A DNA stretch of 64,000 nucleotides from Pseudomonas oryzihabitans. GTDB lineage: Bacteria; Pseudomonadota; Gammaproteobacteria; Pseudomonadales; Pseudomonadaceae. Every line of letters starts with the position of its first letter. Positions within the stretch are counted from its first letter, which is position 1. The DNA is taken from the NCBI RefSeq assembly GCF_024652905.1, contig NZ_CP102428.1:260501-324500 (forward strand), read 5' to 3'. The notes under the pieces are model-generated. The model searched no databases. It had not been told where the DNA came from and saw only the letters and a program-made list of their open reading frames with translations. This document shows, piece by piece, positions 10,256-18,380 of the stretch. Both the position numbers and the translations under genes were made by a program.

Positions 10256-11386
10256 TTAGAAGCGCGCCAGCGCCCCCACCAGATCCAGGGTCTGCTCCAG
10301 CACGTGCTCGCTGGTATAGAAGTGCGGCGATAGGCGAATGCCCGGACCTCGCTGGGCGCAGACCACGTCGGCGGTCTTGAGGCGTTCGAACAGTTGGCGG
10401 TTGTCCCAGCCTTCGAGCGAGAAGGTGAGGATGCCTGAGCGGCGCTCGGCATTGACCGGCGAATGCAGGATCGCGCCGGGCAGGCGACGGATATGGCTGT
10501 CGAGCAGCTCGATCCGCGCCAGCAAGTCCTTACCGACCTGCTCCATGCCGGCATCTTCCAGCAGTGACAGACTCGCCTCCAGGGCCACGGCACCCAGCAT
10601 GTTGGGGCTGCCGCACTCGAAGCGCATCGCCGTCTTGGCCGGTTGCCATTCGCGCTGGCTGTAGTCGCCGGCGTTGTCCAGCATGTGCCAGCCGTATTCG
10701 TGCAGTTTCAATTGCTCGCGCAGATCGGCGCGGCAATAGAAGACCCCCAGGCCTTCCGGGCCAAGCATCCACTTGTGGCCATCGGCCATGGCGAAGGCGC
10801 AGTTGCAGGCCTGGGCATCGAAGGGCAGGGCGCCCAGTTGCTGGATGGCATCGACGCACAGCAGCACGCCCTTGGCGTCGCAGCCCTGGCCCAACTGAGG
10901 CAGATCCAGCCGCAGGCCACTGGCGTACTGCACGGCGCTGATGGCCATGAGTCGGGTGCGCGGACCACAGGCGGCCAGCAGATTGGCTTCGGGGGTGTCA
11001 CCCAGGTTGACTTCCACCACCTCGACGCCAAAACGCGCCAAGGCTTCCCAGACCACCCGATTGGAGGGGAACTCCTCGTCGCTGATCACCACCTGGTCGC
11101 CACTCTGCCAGTCCAGGCCAAAGGCCACGAAGGAGAGGGCCTCGGAGGTGTTCTTCACCAGGGCGATGTCGCTGCTGGACGGCGCATTGAGCAGGCGGGT
11201 CAGGCGATCGCGCAGGCGCTGCTCCAGGACCAGCCAGGTCGGATAGTTGCGCGCACCATACTGGCAGTTCTCGGCGGCGAATTCGGTGACGGCCTGCGCG
11301 GCGCGCTTGGGCCACGGGGCCACGGCCGCGTGGTTGAGGTATCTCATGGCGTAGGCCTGAGGGAATTCGTGCTTCCAGGAAGACAT
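10256..11386 (-). CDS. Class V PLP-dependent aminotransferase
   Basis: 376-residue protein of the NifS/aminotransferase class V fold. The internal aldimine lysine is K205 in MADGHKWMLGPEGLGVFY; LNHAAVAPWP at the N-terminus and VKNTSEAL in the substrate loop are typical. There is no cysteine-desulfurase active-site loop, so I do not call it a desulfurase; the substrate is unknown. Start ATG at 11386 (SSWKHEFPQAY) is chosen over upstream in-frame codons because homology begins here; the ribosome site is weak. It is divergent from the TetR gene at 11558. Confidence 0.88.
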   Translation of the reverse strand: MSSWKHEFPQAYAMRYLNHAAVAPWPKRAAQAVTEFAAENCQYGARNYPTWLVLEQRLRDRLTRLLNAPSSSDIALVKNTSEALSFVAFGLDWQSGDQVVISDEEFPSNRVVWEALARFGVEVVEVNLGDTPEANLLAACGPRTRLMAISAVQYASGLRLDLPQLGQGCDAKGVLLCVDAIQQLGALPFDAQACNCAFAMADGHKWMLGPEGLGVFYCRADLREQLKLHEYGWHMLDNAGDYSQREWQPAKTAMRFECGSPNMLGAVALEASLSLLEDAGMEQVGKDLLARIELLDSHIRRLPGAILHSPVNAERRSGILTFSLEGWDNRQLFERLKTADVVCAQRGPGIRLSPHFYTSEHVLEQTLDLVGALARF

Positions 11387-11557
11387 TGACTCGATCCGTA
11401 CAATCTGGGTGTGATGGGGCATAATAAGGGGCGCGCCCGCGCGGTTCACCGATGCTTTCGGTGGAGCTCGCCCAAGGTGTGACGAAGTGCCGGTATGCCG
11501 AGGGGCAACTGGCGATTCGAAGGCCCTATCCCTTTTCAAAACAACAAGTGGGCTGCC

Positions 11558-12199
11558 ATGCAGAAAGAATCCCGCAAAGTCCGCGAGTTCCGTCGCCGCG
11601 AACAGGAAATCCTCGATACCGCTCTGCAATTGTTTCTCTCCGAAGGAGAAGACAGCGTTACCGTCGAGATGATCGCCGAGGCGGTCGGTATCGGCAAAGG
11701 CACCATCTACAAGCACTTCAATTCCAAGGCCGAGATCTATCTGCGCCTGATGCTGGATTACGAGCGGGACCTGGCCGAGCTGTTCCAGTCGGACAACGTC
11801 GCCCGGGATCGCGAAGCGCTCTCCCGCGCCTATTTCGAATTCCGCATGAGCGATCCGCAGCGCTATCGCCTGTTCGATCGACTCGAGGAAAAGGTGGTCA
11901 AGACGCGTCAGGTGCCCGAACTGGTCGAGCAGCTGCACAGCATCCGCACCTCCAATTTCCAGCGGCTGACCAGCCTGATCGAAGGTCGGATCGACGAAGG
12001 CAAGCTCGAGGACGTCCCGCCCTATTTCCATTACTGCGCCGCCTGGGCGCTGGTGCACGGGGCCGTGGCCCTTTACCATTCGCCGTTCTGGCGCGACGTG
12101 CTGGAGGATCAGGAAGGTTTCTTCCAGTTCCTCATGGAGATCGGCGTGCGCATGGGCAACCGGCGCAAGCGCGACGTCGAAACGCCTGTCCGATCCTAG
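11558..12199 (+). CDS. TetR-family transcriptional regulator
   Basis: 213-residue TetR regulator. The N-terminal helix-turn-helix is seen in VEMIAEAVGIGKGTIYKHFNSKAEIY (roughly residues 35-60); the C-terminal ligand domain is all-helical. It closely resembles the conserved regulator that sits beside the holB-pilZ region in other pseudomonads. Ligand and targets are not evident. The chosen ATG (QKESRKVREF) excludes 21 residues of poor homology that an upstream start would add. Confidence 0.9.
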   Translation: MQKESRKVREFRRREQEILDTALQLFLSEGEDSVTVEMIAEAVGIGKGTIYKHFNSKAEIYLRLMLDYERDLAELFQSDNVARDREALSRAYFEFRMSDPQRYRLFDRLEEKVVKTRQVPELVEQLHSIRTSNFQRLTSLIEGRIDEGKLEDVPPYFHYCAAWALVHGAVALYHSPFWRDVLEDQEGFFQFLMEIGVRMGNRRKRDVETPVRS

Positions 12200-12264
12200 G
12201 GTCCGATAGAGGCAAGGGATGCCGCGTCATCCCTTTTCTCTTGTTCTAGTGGAGTACCCCCAAG

Positions 12265-13233
12265 ATGATCGTCGACCGCCAGGGTAGGGCGTTTCGCAAC
12301 TTGCGGATCAGCCTCACGGCGGCCTGCAACTATGCCTGTACGTACTGCGTGCCCAATGGCAAGCGGCTCGTGGCGGCGCAGGACGAACTCAGTGCCGAGA
12401 CCATGGCCCGGGGCGTGGAATACCTCATCGATGCCGCCGGCATCGAACGGCTGCGCATCACCGGGGGGGAACCCCTGGTCACGCCGCGGCTGGAGCCCTT
12501 TCTCGCCCGTGTCTCCCAGCTCGGTCTCAAGGACATAAGCCTGACCACCAACGGTCAGCTGCTGCCACGCAAGCTGGATTTCCTCATCGATCACGGCATC
12601 CGGCGCCTCAACGTCTCGCTCGATACCCTCGACGCCGAGGCCTTTCCTCGTCTGGCGCGCGGTGGTGACCTGGCCACGGTGCTGGCCGGACTGGAAGCGG
12701 CGCGGGCCGCCGGTCTCAAGATCAAGCTCAACATGGTGCCCCTGCGCGGCCAGAATCTCGACCAGGTGCTGCCGCTGCTGGACTACTGCCTGGAGCGGGG
12801 TTTCGAGCTGAGATTCATCGAGCTGATGCGCATGGGGCACCTGGCCAAGAATCCCGCGACCTTCAACAACCAGCTGGTACCCCTGGCCGAATTGCTGGAG
12901 ATCATAGGTTCGCGCCATGCCTATGTGCAGGCCGATGCCCCGGTGGATTCCACGGCGCTGCGCTATCGCGTCGAGTCGGGCGGCCACTTCGGCGTTATCG
13001 CCAACGAAAGCGTGCCCTTCTGCCGGACCTGCTCGCGGCTGCGCCTGTCGTCCACCGGCTGGCTGCATGGCTGCCTGTCGTCAAGCAACCGCCACTATGT
13101 CGGCGATCTGCTGGACAAGCCGCGTCATCTGGCCCTGCCGGCGTTGCAGCGGTTGCTGGTCAAGGCCTTGGGCGACAAGCAGGATGTGGCCTTCTCGGGC
13201 GGCGTGACCGTCATGAAGATCATCGGCGGCTGA
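12265..13233 (+). CDS. MoaA-like radical SAM protein (GTP 3',8-cyclase type)
   Basis: 322-residue radical SAM protein. The SAM cluster motif CX3CX2C is C21-C25-C28. The second cluster ligands are C253, C256 and C270 in the pattern FCxxCxRLRLS...GC. The protein ends in GG, as MoaA does for its GTP cyclase activity. All MoaA hallmarks are present, so cyclic pyranopterin synthesis is the best call. No other molybdenum-cofactor genes are nearby, so it may be a paralogue. Confidence 0.85.
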   Translation: MIVDRQGRAFRNLRISLTAACNYACTYCVPNGKRLVAAQDELSAETMARGVEYLIDAAGIERLRITGGEPLVTPRLEPFLARVSQLGLKDISLTTNGQLLPRKLDFLIDHGIRRLNVSLDTLDAEAFPRLARGGDLATVLAGLEAARAAGLKIKLNMVPLRGQNLDQVLPLLDYCLERGFELRFIELMRMGHLAKNPATFNNQLVPLAELLEIIGSRHAYVQADAPVDSTALRYRVESGGHFGVIANESVPFCRTCSRLRLSSTGWLHGCLSSSNRHYVGDLLDKPRHLALPALQRLLVKALGDKQDVAFSGGVTVMKIIGG

Positions 13234-13320
13234 TTCACCCGTTGCGCCTGGAGCTGGCGCGAAAGCTGCTAAGGCCCCTGTATCGACGACAACTTGGCGC
13301 CGGACAGGGGTCTGCTTTTC

Positions 13321-13935
13321 ATGGTCAAACTGCGTTTTCTCTTCATTTCCGTGCTGCTGGCCTGCCTGGGTGGCTGCATGAACGTCAGCGACATGGCGTC
13401 CGGTGTCGAGTACCACCTGCGCGACGCGGGGCTGCTCGACTACAGCAAGACCCAGCGGCTGAACAACTTTCGCTTGCAGGCCGACTCCTATATCTACATA
13501 GCCCAGGGCGCCTTCGTACCCATCGGCCATCCTTATGCTCGACCCAACGTGGTAGCCGAAGAGGCCTTCAAGGGCTTCGTGGAGTTTTTCCCGCGGGTAA
13601 GGCGCGCGGACAAGCCCGAGGGCTTCGATGAAGCCATGGCCAAGGCCCGGCAACTGGGCGCCCACTATGTGCTCTATACCCGCTTCGCCGGCGCAGACGA
13701 TCGCATTGGCACCTGGGAGGAGTGGGAAGATCAGGACGATATCGGGCGGGTCGGTCGCGATCGCAGCGTCGTGCAGATGATGCTGGTGGAGGTCGCCACC
13801 TTTCGCCTTGTGGACACCGCGCGGATCCGTAGTCGTGGCGGTTTCCTGACGTTCTACGACGAGCGCCCGGAAGACCTGCTCGGACCAGCGCTCAATCAAT
13901 ACGCCCAACGCCTGCTAGGGTTGGGCAGTCGCTAG
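13321..13935 (+). CDS. DUF4823-type lipoprotein
   Basis: 204-residue predicted lipoprotein. A short signal peptide ends in the lipobox LGGC (C19). The remainder resembles DUF4823 proteins, small pseudomonad lipoproteins of unknown role. The ATG at 13321 has GGACAGGGG about ten bases upstream; a TTG at 13294 would disturb the signal peptide. It is followed after eleven bases by the DUF1285 gene and likely cotranscribed with it. Confidence 0.85.
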   Translation: MVKLRFLFISVLLACLGGCMNVSDMASGVEYHLRDAGLLDYSKTQRLNNFRLQADSYIYIAQGAFVPIGHPYARPNVVAEEAFKGFVEFFPRVRRADKPEGFDEAMAKARQLGAHYVLYTRFAGADDRIGTWEEWEDQDDIGRVGRDRSVVQMMLVEVATFRLVDTARIRSRGGFLTFYDERPEDLLGPALNQYAQRLLGLGSR

Positions 13936-13946
13936 AGGAAAAAGAC

Positions 13947-14507
13947 GTGAGCCAGGCCGATGTGACGCGCAACCTGTTGGCGCAACTGCCGACGGGCGAA
14001 GAGGGCAGTCTGCCGCCCGTGGACCTCTGGCATCCGCCCTTCTGTGGCGACATCGACATGCGCATCGCCCGTGATGGGACCTGGTACCACCAGGGTACGC
14101 CCATCACTCGCCCGGCCATGGTGCGCCTGTTCTCTACCATCCTGCGTCGCGATCCCGAGCGCTATGTACTGGTGACGCCCGTGGAATGCGTGGGCATCCA
14201 GGTGGAAGACGTGCCCTTCCTGGTCGTGGACGTCGAGTGGAGTGGCAGTGGCAAGGCGCAGGCCCTGGATCTGGTCACCAACGTGGGCGACAGGGTCGCC
14301 GTCGCTGCCGAGCATCCGCTGCGCTTCGAAGAACAGGATGACCAGCCGGCACCCTATGTACGGGTGCGTGGCGGGCTGGACGCGCGGCTCAATCGGGCGG
14401 TGTTCTATCGGCTGATGGAGAGGGTCGAGGAGGGCACCCACGAGGGCCGGGCCTGGCTCGGCCTCTGGAGTCGCGGCAGCTTCTTTCCCGTCGCGCCCGT
14501 TGAATAG
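13947..14507 (+). CDS. DUF1285 family protein
   Basis: 186-residue cytoplasmic protein of the DUF1285 family, found mostly in proteobacteria and of unknown function. Characteristic segments are PPVDLWHPPFCGDIDMRI at the N-terminus and LVTPVECVGIQVEDVPF in the middle. Start is GTG at 13947 with AGAGGAAA just upstream. A terminator follows directly. Confidence 0.87.
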   Translation: MSQADVTRNLLAQLPTGEEGSLPPVDLWHPPFCGDIDMRIARDGTWYHQGTPITRPAMVRLFSTILRRDPERYVLVTPVECVGIQVEDVPFLVVDVEWSGSGKAQALDLVTNVGDRVAVAAEHPLRFEEQDDQPAPYVRVRGGLDARLNRAVFYRLMERVEEGTHEGRAWLGLWSRGSFFPVAPVE

Positions 14508-14510
14508 AGA

Positions 14511-14535
14511 AAGGGCCCCGAAGGGCCCTTTTTTT
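14511..14535 (+). terminator. Intrinsic terminator between convergent genes
   Basis: AAGGGCCC (14511-14518) and GGGCCCTT (14523-14530) form an 8-bp stem with a CGAA loop and a following T run. It lies only four bases after the DUF1285 stop and ends at the ETF-QO stop codon. Confidence 0.9.
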
Positions 14536-14539
14536 ACGC

Positions 14540-16189
14540 TTACATGTTGGGGTAGTTGGGACCACCGCTGCCTTCCGGCGCCACCCAGGTGATGTTCTGC
14601 GCCGGATCCTTGATGTCGCAGGTCTTGCAGTGGACGCAGTTCTGGGCATTGATCTGGAAGCGCGGCTCGCCGCCATCGCGGACCACCTCGTAGACCCCGG
14701 CCGGGCAATAGCGCTGCGCCGGTTCGTCGTACAACGGCAGATTCTGCGCGATGGGAATCGACGGGTCCTTGAGCTTCAGGTGAACCGGCTGGTCTTCCTC
14801 GTGGTTGGTGTTGGAGAGGAACACCGAGGACAGCTTGTCGAAGCTCAGCTTGCCATCCGGCTTGGGATAGCTGATGCGTTGCGCCTCGTCGGCCTTCTTC
14901 AGGCAGGTGTGGTCCATGCGTCGGTCGTGCAGGGTGAAGGGCAGGGCGCCACCCAGCAGGTTGTGCTCGACGAAGGCGAAGGCCGGGCCCAGCAGCGGAC
15001 CGAACTTGTGCATGGCCGGACCGAAGTTGCGGCTGGCATGGAGTTCTTCCTGCACCCAGCTGCCCTTGAAGCCATCCACGTAACCCTGGAGTTCGTCACC
15101 CTCGCGACCGGCTGCCAGGGCGGCGACTATGGCGTCGGCGGCGAGCATGCCGGACTTCATGGCGGTGTGGCTGCCCTTGATCTTGGCCGGGTTGAGGGTG
15201 CCCAGGTCGCAACCGATCAGGGCGCCACCGGGAAAGACCATCTTCGGCAGGGAATTCAGGCCACCCTTGACCAGGGCACGGGCGCCATAGGAGACGCGCT
15301 TGCCGCCTTCCAGGTACTGGGCCACCACCGGGTGGTGCTTGTAGCGCTGGAATTCGTCGTAGGGCGAGAGGTGCGGATTGCTGTAGGCCAGGTCGACGAT
15401 CAGACCAACCACCACCTGGTTGTCTTCCAGGTGATAGAGGAAGGAACCACCCGGATTCTCCTTGTCCAGCGGCCAGCCGGAGGTATGGATCACCAGGCCC
15501 TGCTCGTGCTTGGCCGGATCGATCTCCCACAGCTCCTTGATGCCGATGCCGTAGTGCTGCGGATCGGCACCTTCGCCAAGCTTGAATTTCTGGCCCAGCT
15601 GCTTGCCCAGATGGCCACGGCAGCCTTCGGCGAACAGGGTGTACTTGCCGCGCAGCTCCATGCCGGGGGTGTAGACCCCCTCCTTGGGCTGGCCTTCGCG
15701 ATCCACGCCCAGGTCGCCGGTGATGATGCCGCGCACCACGCCCTGCTCATCGATCAGCGGCTCCTGGGCGGCGAAGCCCGGATAGATCTCCACGCCCAGG
15801 GCTTCGGCCTGCTGGCCGAGCCAGCGGCACAGGTTGCCCAGGGAAATGATGTAGTTGCCCTCGTTGTGCATGGGCTTGGGCACGAAGAAATTCGGCACCT
15901 TGGTCGCCTGACGATCATCCTTGAGCAGGTAGATGTCGTCGCGTTTGACCGGGGTGTTCAGGGGCGCGCCGAGTTCCTTCCAGTTGGGAAAGAGCTCGTC
16001 CAGGGCGCGGGGTTCGAAGACCGCACCGGAGAGAATGTGGGCACCGACCTCGGAGCCTTTCTCGACCACGCACACACTGATTTCCTGGCCGTTTTCGGCG
16101 GCCTGCTGCTTGAGGCGACAGGCCGCGGACAGGCCCGCGGGGCCGGCCCCGACGATCACCACGTCGAATTCCATGTATTCGCGTTCCAC
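14540..16189 (-). CDS. Electron transfer flavoprotein-ubiquinone oxidoreductase
   Basis: 549-residue ETF-QO that passes electrons from reduced ETF to ubiquinone, linking fatty-acid and amino-acid oxidation to the respiratory chain. The N-terminal FAD motif is VIVGAGPAGLSAA, and a C-terminal [4Fe-4S] domain carries RYCPAGVYE and NCVHCKTCDI. Start GTG at 16189 (EREYMEFDVV) has GAGGAGAG upstream; ATG 16174 is the alternative. It is divergent from etfBA, with a shared 292-base control region. Confidence 0.96.
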   Translation of the reverse strand: MEREYMEFDVVIVGAGPAGLSAACRLKQQAAENGQEISVCVVEKGSEVGAHILSGAVFEPRALDELFPNWKELGAPLNTPVKRDDIYLLKDDRQATKVPNFFVPKPMHNEGNYIISLGNLCRWLGQQAEALGVEIYPGFAAQEPLIDEQGVVRGIITGDLGVDREGQPKEGVYTPGMELRGKYTLFAEGCRGHLGKQLGQKFKLGEGADPQHYGIGIKELWEIDPAKHEQGLVIHTSGWPLDKENPGGSFLYHLEDNQVVVGLIVDLAYSNPHLSPYDEFQRYKHHPVVAQYLEGGKRVSYGARALVKGGLNSLPKMVFPGGALIGCDLGTLNPAKIKGSHTAMKSGMLAADAIVAALAAGREGDELQGYVDGFKGSWVQEELHASRNFGPAMHKFGPLLGPAFAFVEHNLLGGALPFTLHDRRMDHTCLKKADEAQRISYPKPDGKLSFDKLSSVFLSNTNHEEDQPVHLKLKDPSIPIAQNLPLYDEPAQRYCPAGVYEVVRDGGEPRFQINAQNCVHCKTCDIKDPAQNITWVAPEGSGGPNYPNM

Positions 16190-16255
16190 GGCTTACTCTC
16201 CTCAGGCAAAACTCACGATCTGGTTATTTATGTAGGGGTGCAACAAAAGACTTCA

Positions 16256-16295
16256 TTATATCCGGCGTGCTCCCTGGCACCCATTCAAACGTTTG
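16256..16295 (-). promoter_or_regulatory. ETF-QO -10 element with PsrA-like palindrome
   Basis: On the minus strand TATAAT lies at 16261-16256. The palindrome CAAACGTTTG at 16286-16295 is centred about 41 bases upstream of the predicted start. It resembles the GAAAC/GTTTC-type half sites described for the fatty-acid sensor PsrA, which is reported to act on etf genes in P. aeruginosa. Here the half sites have no spacer, so this is a tentative match. Confidence 0.4.
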
Positions 16296-16452
16296 TTTAA
16301 ATTTTCTGCAAGCCTGTTAGACTCGGGAGTTACCAGCCCCTGACGGACTGTCGCGTTGACCCCTGCTGCCGTGGAGGTCAACATAAGAAGAATTTGCAAC
16401 AAGCTTGGAGCGGCAGGGGTCGTGTCCAACGCAAGGTCGCCTTGGCGTCCTG

Positions 16453-16470
16453 TTTATTCACCAGAATAAA
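16453..16470 (+). promoter_or_regulatory. Perfect inverted repeat before the etfB ribosome site
   Basis: TTTATTC (16453-16459), ACCA, GAATAAA (16464-16470). It ends 11 bases before the etfB ATG, just ahead of the ribosome site CGAGGG. It could be an operator or a weak RNA hairpin that affects translation. Another inverted repeat, GTTGACC/GGTCAAC, lies upstream at 16355-16382. Confidence 0.4.
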
Positions 16471-16481
16471 TCGAGGGATTC

Positions 16482-17234
16482 ATGAAGGTTCTCGTAGCTG
16501 TCAAACGCGTGGTGGACTACAACGTCAAGGTCCGCGTCAAGGCCGACCAGACCGGTGTCGACCTGGCCAACGTCAAGATGTCCATGAACCCCTTCTGCGA
16601 GATCGCCGTGGAAGAAGCGGTGCGCCTGAAGGAAAAGGGTATCGCCAGCGAGATCGTGGTGGTGACCGCAGGTCCCGCCCAGGCGCAGGAACAGCTGCGT
16701 ACCGCTCTGGCACTGGGCGCCGATCGCGCCGTGCTGATCGACACCGGTACCGCCGAGCTGTCGTCGCTCACCACGGCCAAGCTGCTCAAGGCGGTGGTCG
16801 ACAAGGAACAGCCCCAGCTGGTGATCCTTGGCAAGCAGGCCATCGACAGTGACAACAACCAAACTGGCCAGATGCTGGCGGCCCTCACCGGCTTCGCCCA
16901 GGGCACCTTCGCCTCCAAGGTGGAGCAGGCCGGTGATGGCCTCAACGTGACCCGCGAAATCGATGGCGGTCTGCAGACGGTATCGCTCAAGCTGCCGGCG
17001 GTGGTGACCACCGATCTGCGCCTGAACGAGCCACGCTACGCCTCGCTGCCCAACATCATGAAGGCCAAGAAGAAGCCGCTGGAAACCCTGACCCCGGACG
17101 CCCTGGGCGTGGCGGTGAACGCCTCCTACGAGGTGGTCAAGGTGGAAGCCCCGGCCGGTCGCCAGGCAGGCATCAAGGTCAAGTCCGTGGCCGAACTGGT
17201 CGAAAAACTCAAGAACGAAGCGAAGGTGATCTGA
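16482..17234 (+). CDS. etfB: Electron transfer flavoprotein beta subunit
   Basis: 250-residue EtfB, which with EtfA forms the heterodimer that collects electrons from acyl-CoA and other dehydrogenases. Family features: [19 protein letters not shown] at the start, the AMP-binding region [27 protein letters not shown], and the ETF recognition-loop region ([20 protein letters not shown]) that docks partner dehydrogenases. Its last base is the first base of etfA, so the two are translationally coupled. Confidence 0.97.
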   Translation: MKVLVAVKRVVDYNVKVRVKADQTGVDLANVKMSMNPFCEIAVEEAVRLKEKGIASEIVVVTAGPAQAQEQLRTALALGADRAVLIDTGTAELSSLTTAKLLKAVVDKEQPQLVILGKQAIDSDNNQTGQMLAALTGFAQGTFASKVEQAGDGLNVTREIDGGLQTVSLKLPAVVTTDLRLNEPRYASLPNIMKAKKKPLETLTPDALGVAVNASYEVVKVEAPAGRQAGIKVKSVAELVEKLKNEAKVI

Positions 17235-18163
17235 TGGCCATTCTCGTCATTGCCGACCACGACAACGCCAGCCTCTTCGGCGCCACCCTGAATACCGTGG
17301 CCGCGGCCCAGGCCATCGGCGGCGATATCCATGTACTGGTCGCCGGCCAGAATGCCGAGCCGGTCGCCGAGGCCGCCGCCAAGATCGCTGGCGTCAGCAA
17401 GGTGCTGCTGGCCGACAACGCCGCCTATGCCCATCAGCTGCCGGAAAACGTCGCGCCGCTGGTGGTCGAGCTGGCCGCCAACTATAGCCACGTGCTGGCC
17501 GCCGCCAGCACCAATGGCAAGAACTTCCTGCCGCGCGTGGCCGCGCTGCTGGACGTCGACCAGATCTCCGAGATCATCGCCGTCGAATCCGCCGACACCT
17601 TCAAGCGGCCGATCTATGCCGGTAACGCCATCGCCACCGTGCGCTCCACGGCCCCGGTCAAGGTGATCACCGTGCGCGCCACCGGTTTCGACCCGGTCGC
17701 CGCCGAAGGTGGTTCCGCCGCCATCGAAGCCGTGAGCCTGGTCAAGGACGCTGGTGTTTCCAGCTTCGTCGGCGAAGAGCTGGCCAAGTCCGATCGTCCC
17801 GAGCTGGGCGCCGCCAAGGTGGTGGTCTCCGGTGGCCGCGGTCTGCAGAACGGCGACAACTTCAAGATCCTCTACGCCCTGGCCGACAAGCTGGGCGCGG
17901 CGGTAGGTGCCTCGCGCGCCGCGGTGGACGCCGGCTTCGTGCCCAACGACATGCAGGTCGGCCAGACCGGCAAGATCGTCGCGCCCCAGCTGTACATCGC
18001 CGTCGGCATCTCCGGTGCCATCCAGCACCTGGCGGGCATGAAAGACTCCAAGGTGATCGTCGCCATCAACAAGGACGAGGAGGCGCCGATCTTCCAGGTG
18101 GCCGACTATGGCCTGGTAGGCGATCTGTTCGAACTGATCCCGGAGCTGGAAAAGGCCATCTAA
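17234..18163 (+). CDS. etfA: Electron transfer flavoprotein alpha subunit
   Basis: 309-residue EtfA carrying the FAD site. The C-terminal signature is [35 protein letters not shown], and [14 protein letters not shown] precedes it. Length and order etfB-etfA are standard for proteobacteria. A terminator begins 18 bases after the stop. Confidence 0.97.
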   Translation: MAILVIADHDNASLFGATLNTVAAAQAIGGDIHVLVAGQNAEPVAEAAAKIAGVSKVLLADNAAYAHQLPENVAPLVVELAANYSHVLAAASTNGKNFLPRVAALLDVDQISEIIAVESADTFKRPIYAGNAIATVRSTAPVKVITVRATGFDPVAAEGGSAAIEAVSLVKDAGVSSFVGEELAKSDRPELGAAKVVVSGGRGLQNGDNFKILYALADKLGAAVGASRAAVDAGFVPNDMQVGQTGKIVAPQLYIAVGISGAIQHLAGMKDSKVIVAINKDEEAPIFQVADYGLVGDLFELIPELEKAI

Positions 18164-18181
18164 GGTTTTTCGCCAGCCAAG

Positions 18182-18206
18182 AGCCCGCCCTTTGGCGGGC
18201 TTTTTC
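18182..18206 (+). terminator. Intrinsic terminator after etfBA
   Basis: GCCCGCC (18183-18189) pairs with GGCGGGC (18194-18200) around a CTTT loop, followed by TTTTT. Confidence 0.9.
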
Positions 18207-18380
18207 ACGGGCGCGGCAAGCCTCTCGGCAGAGCCCTTGGCGTCAAGGAGGGGTGCGCCGGTTCCTTGTCGTTTTTGGACATTGCCGCCCCGGGAAGGGA
18301 AGCGGTAAGGTCGAGGCTAGCTGTACCGGTATACCTCCAGAATAGCCTGCTACTGTTCCGTTCTCGTCCAGGAAGACGCC

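Noticed and set aside
14630-16300. A 556-codon plus-strand frame opposite the ETF-QO gene
   Set aside because: Antisense shadow of a conserved enzyme; its residue composition is that of a reverse-complement frame.
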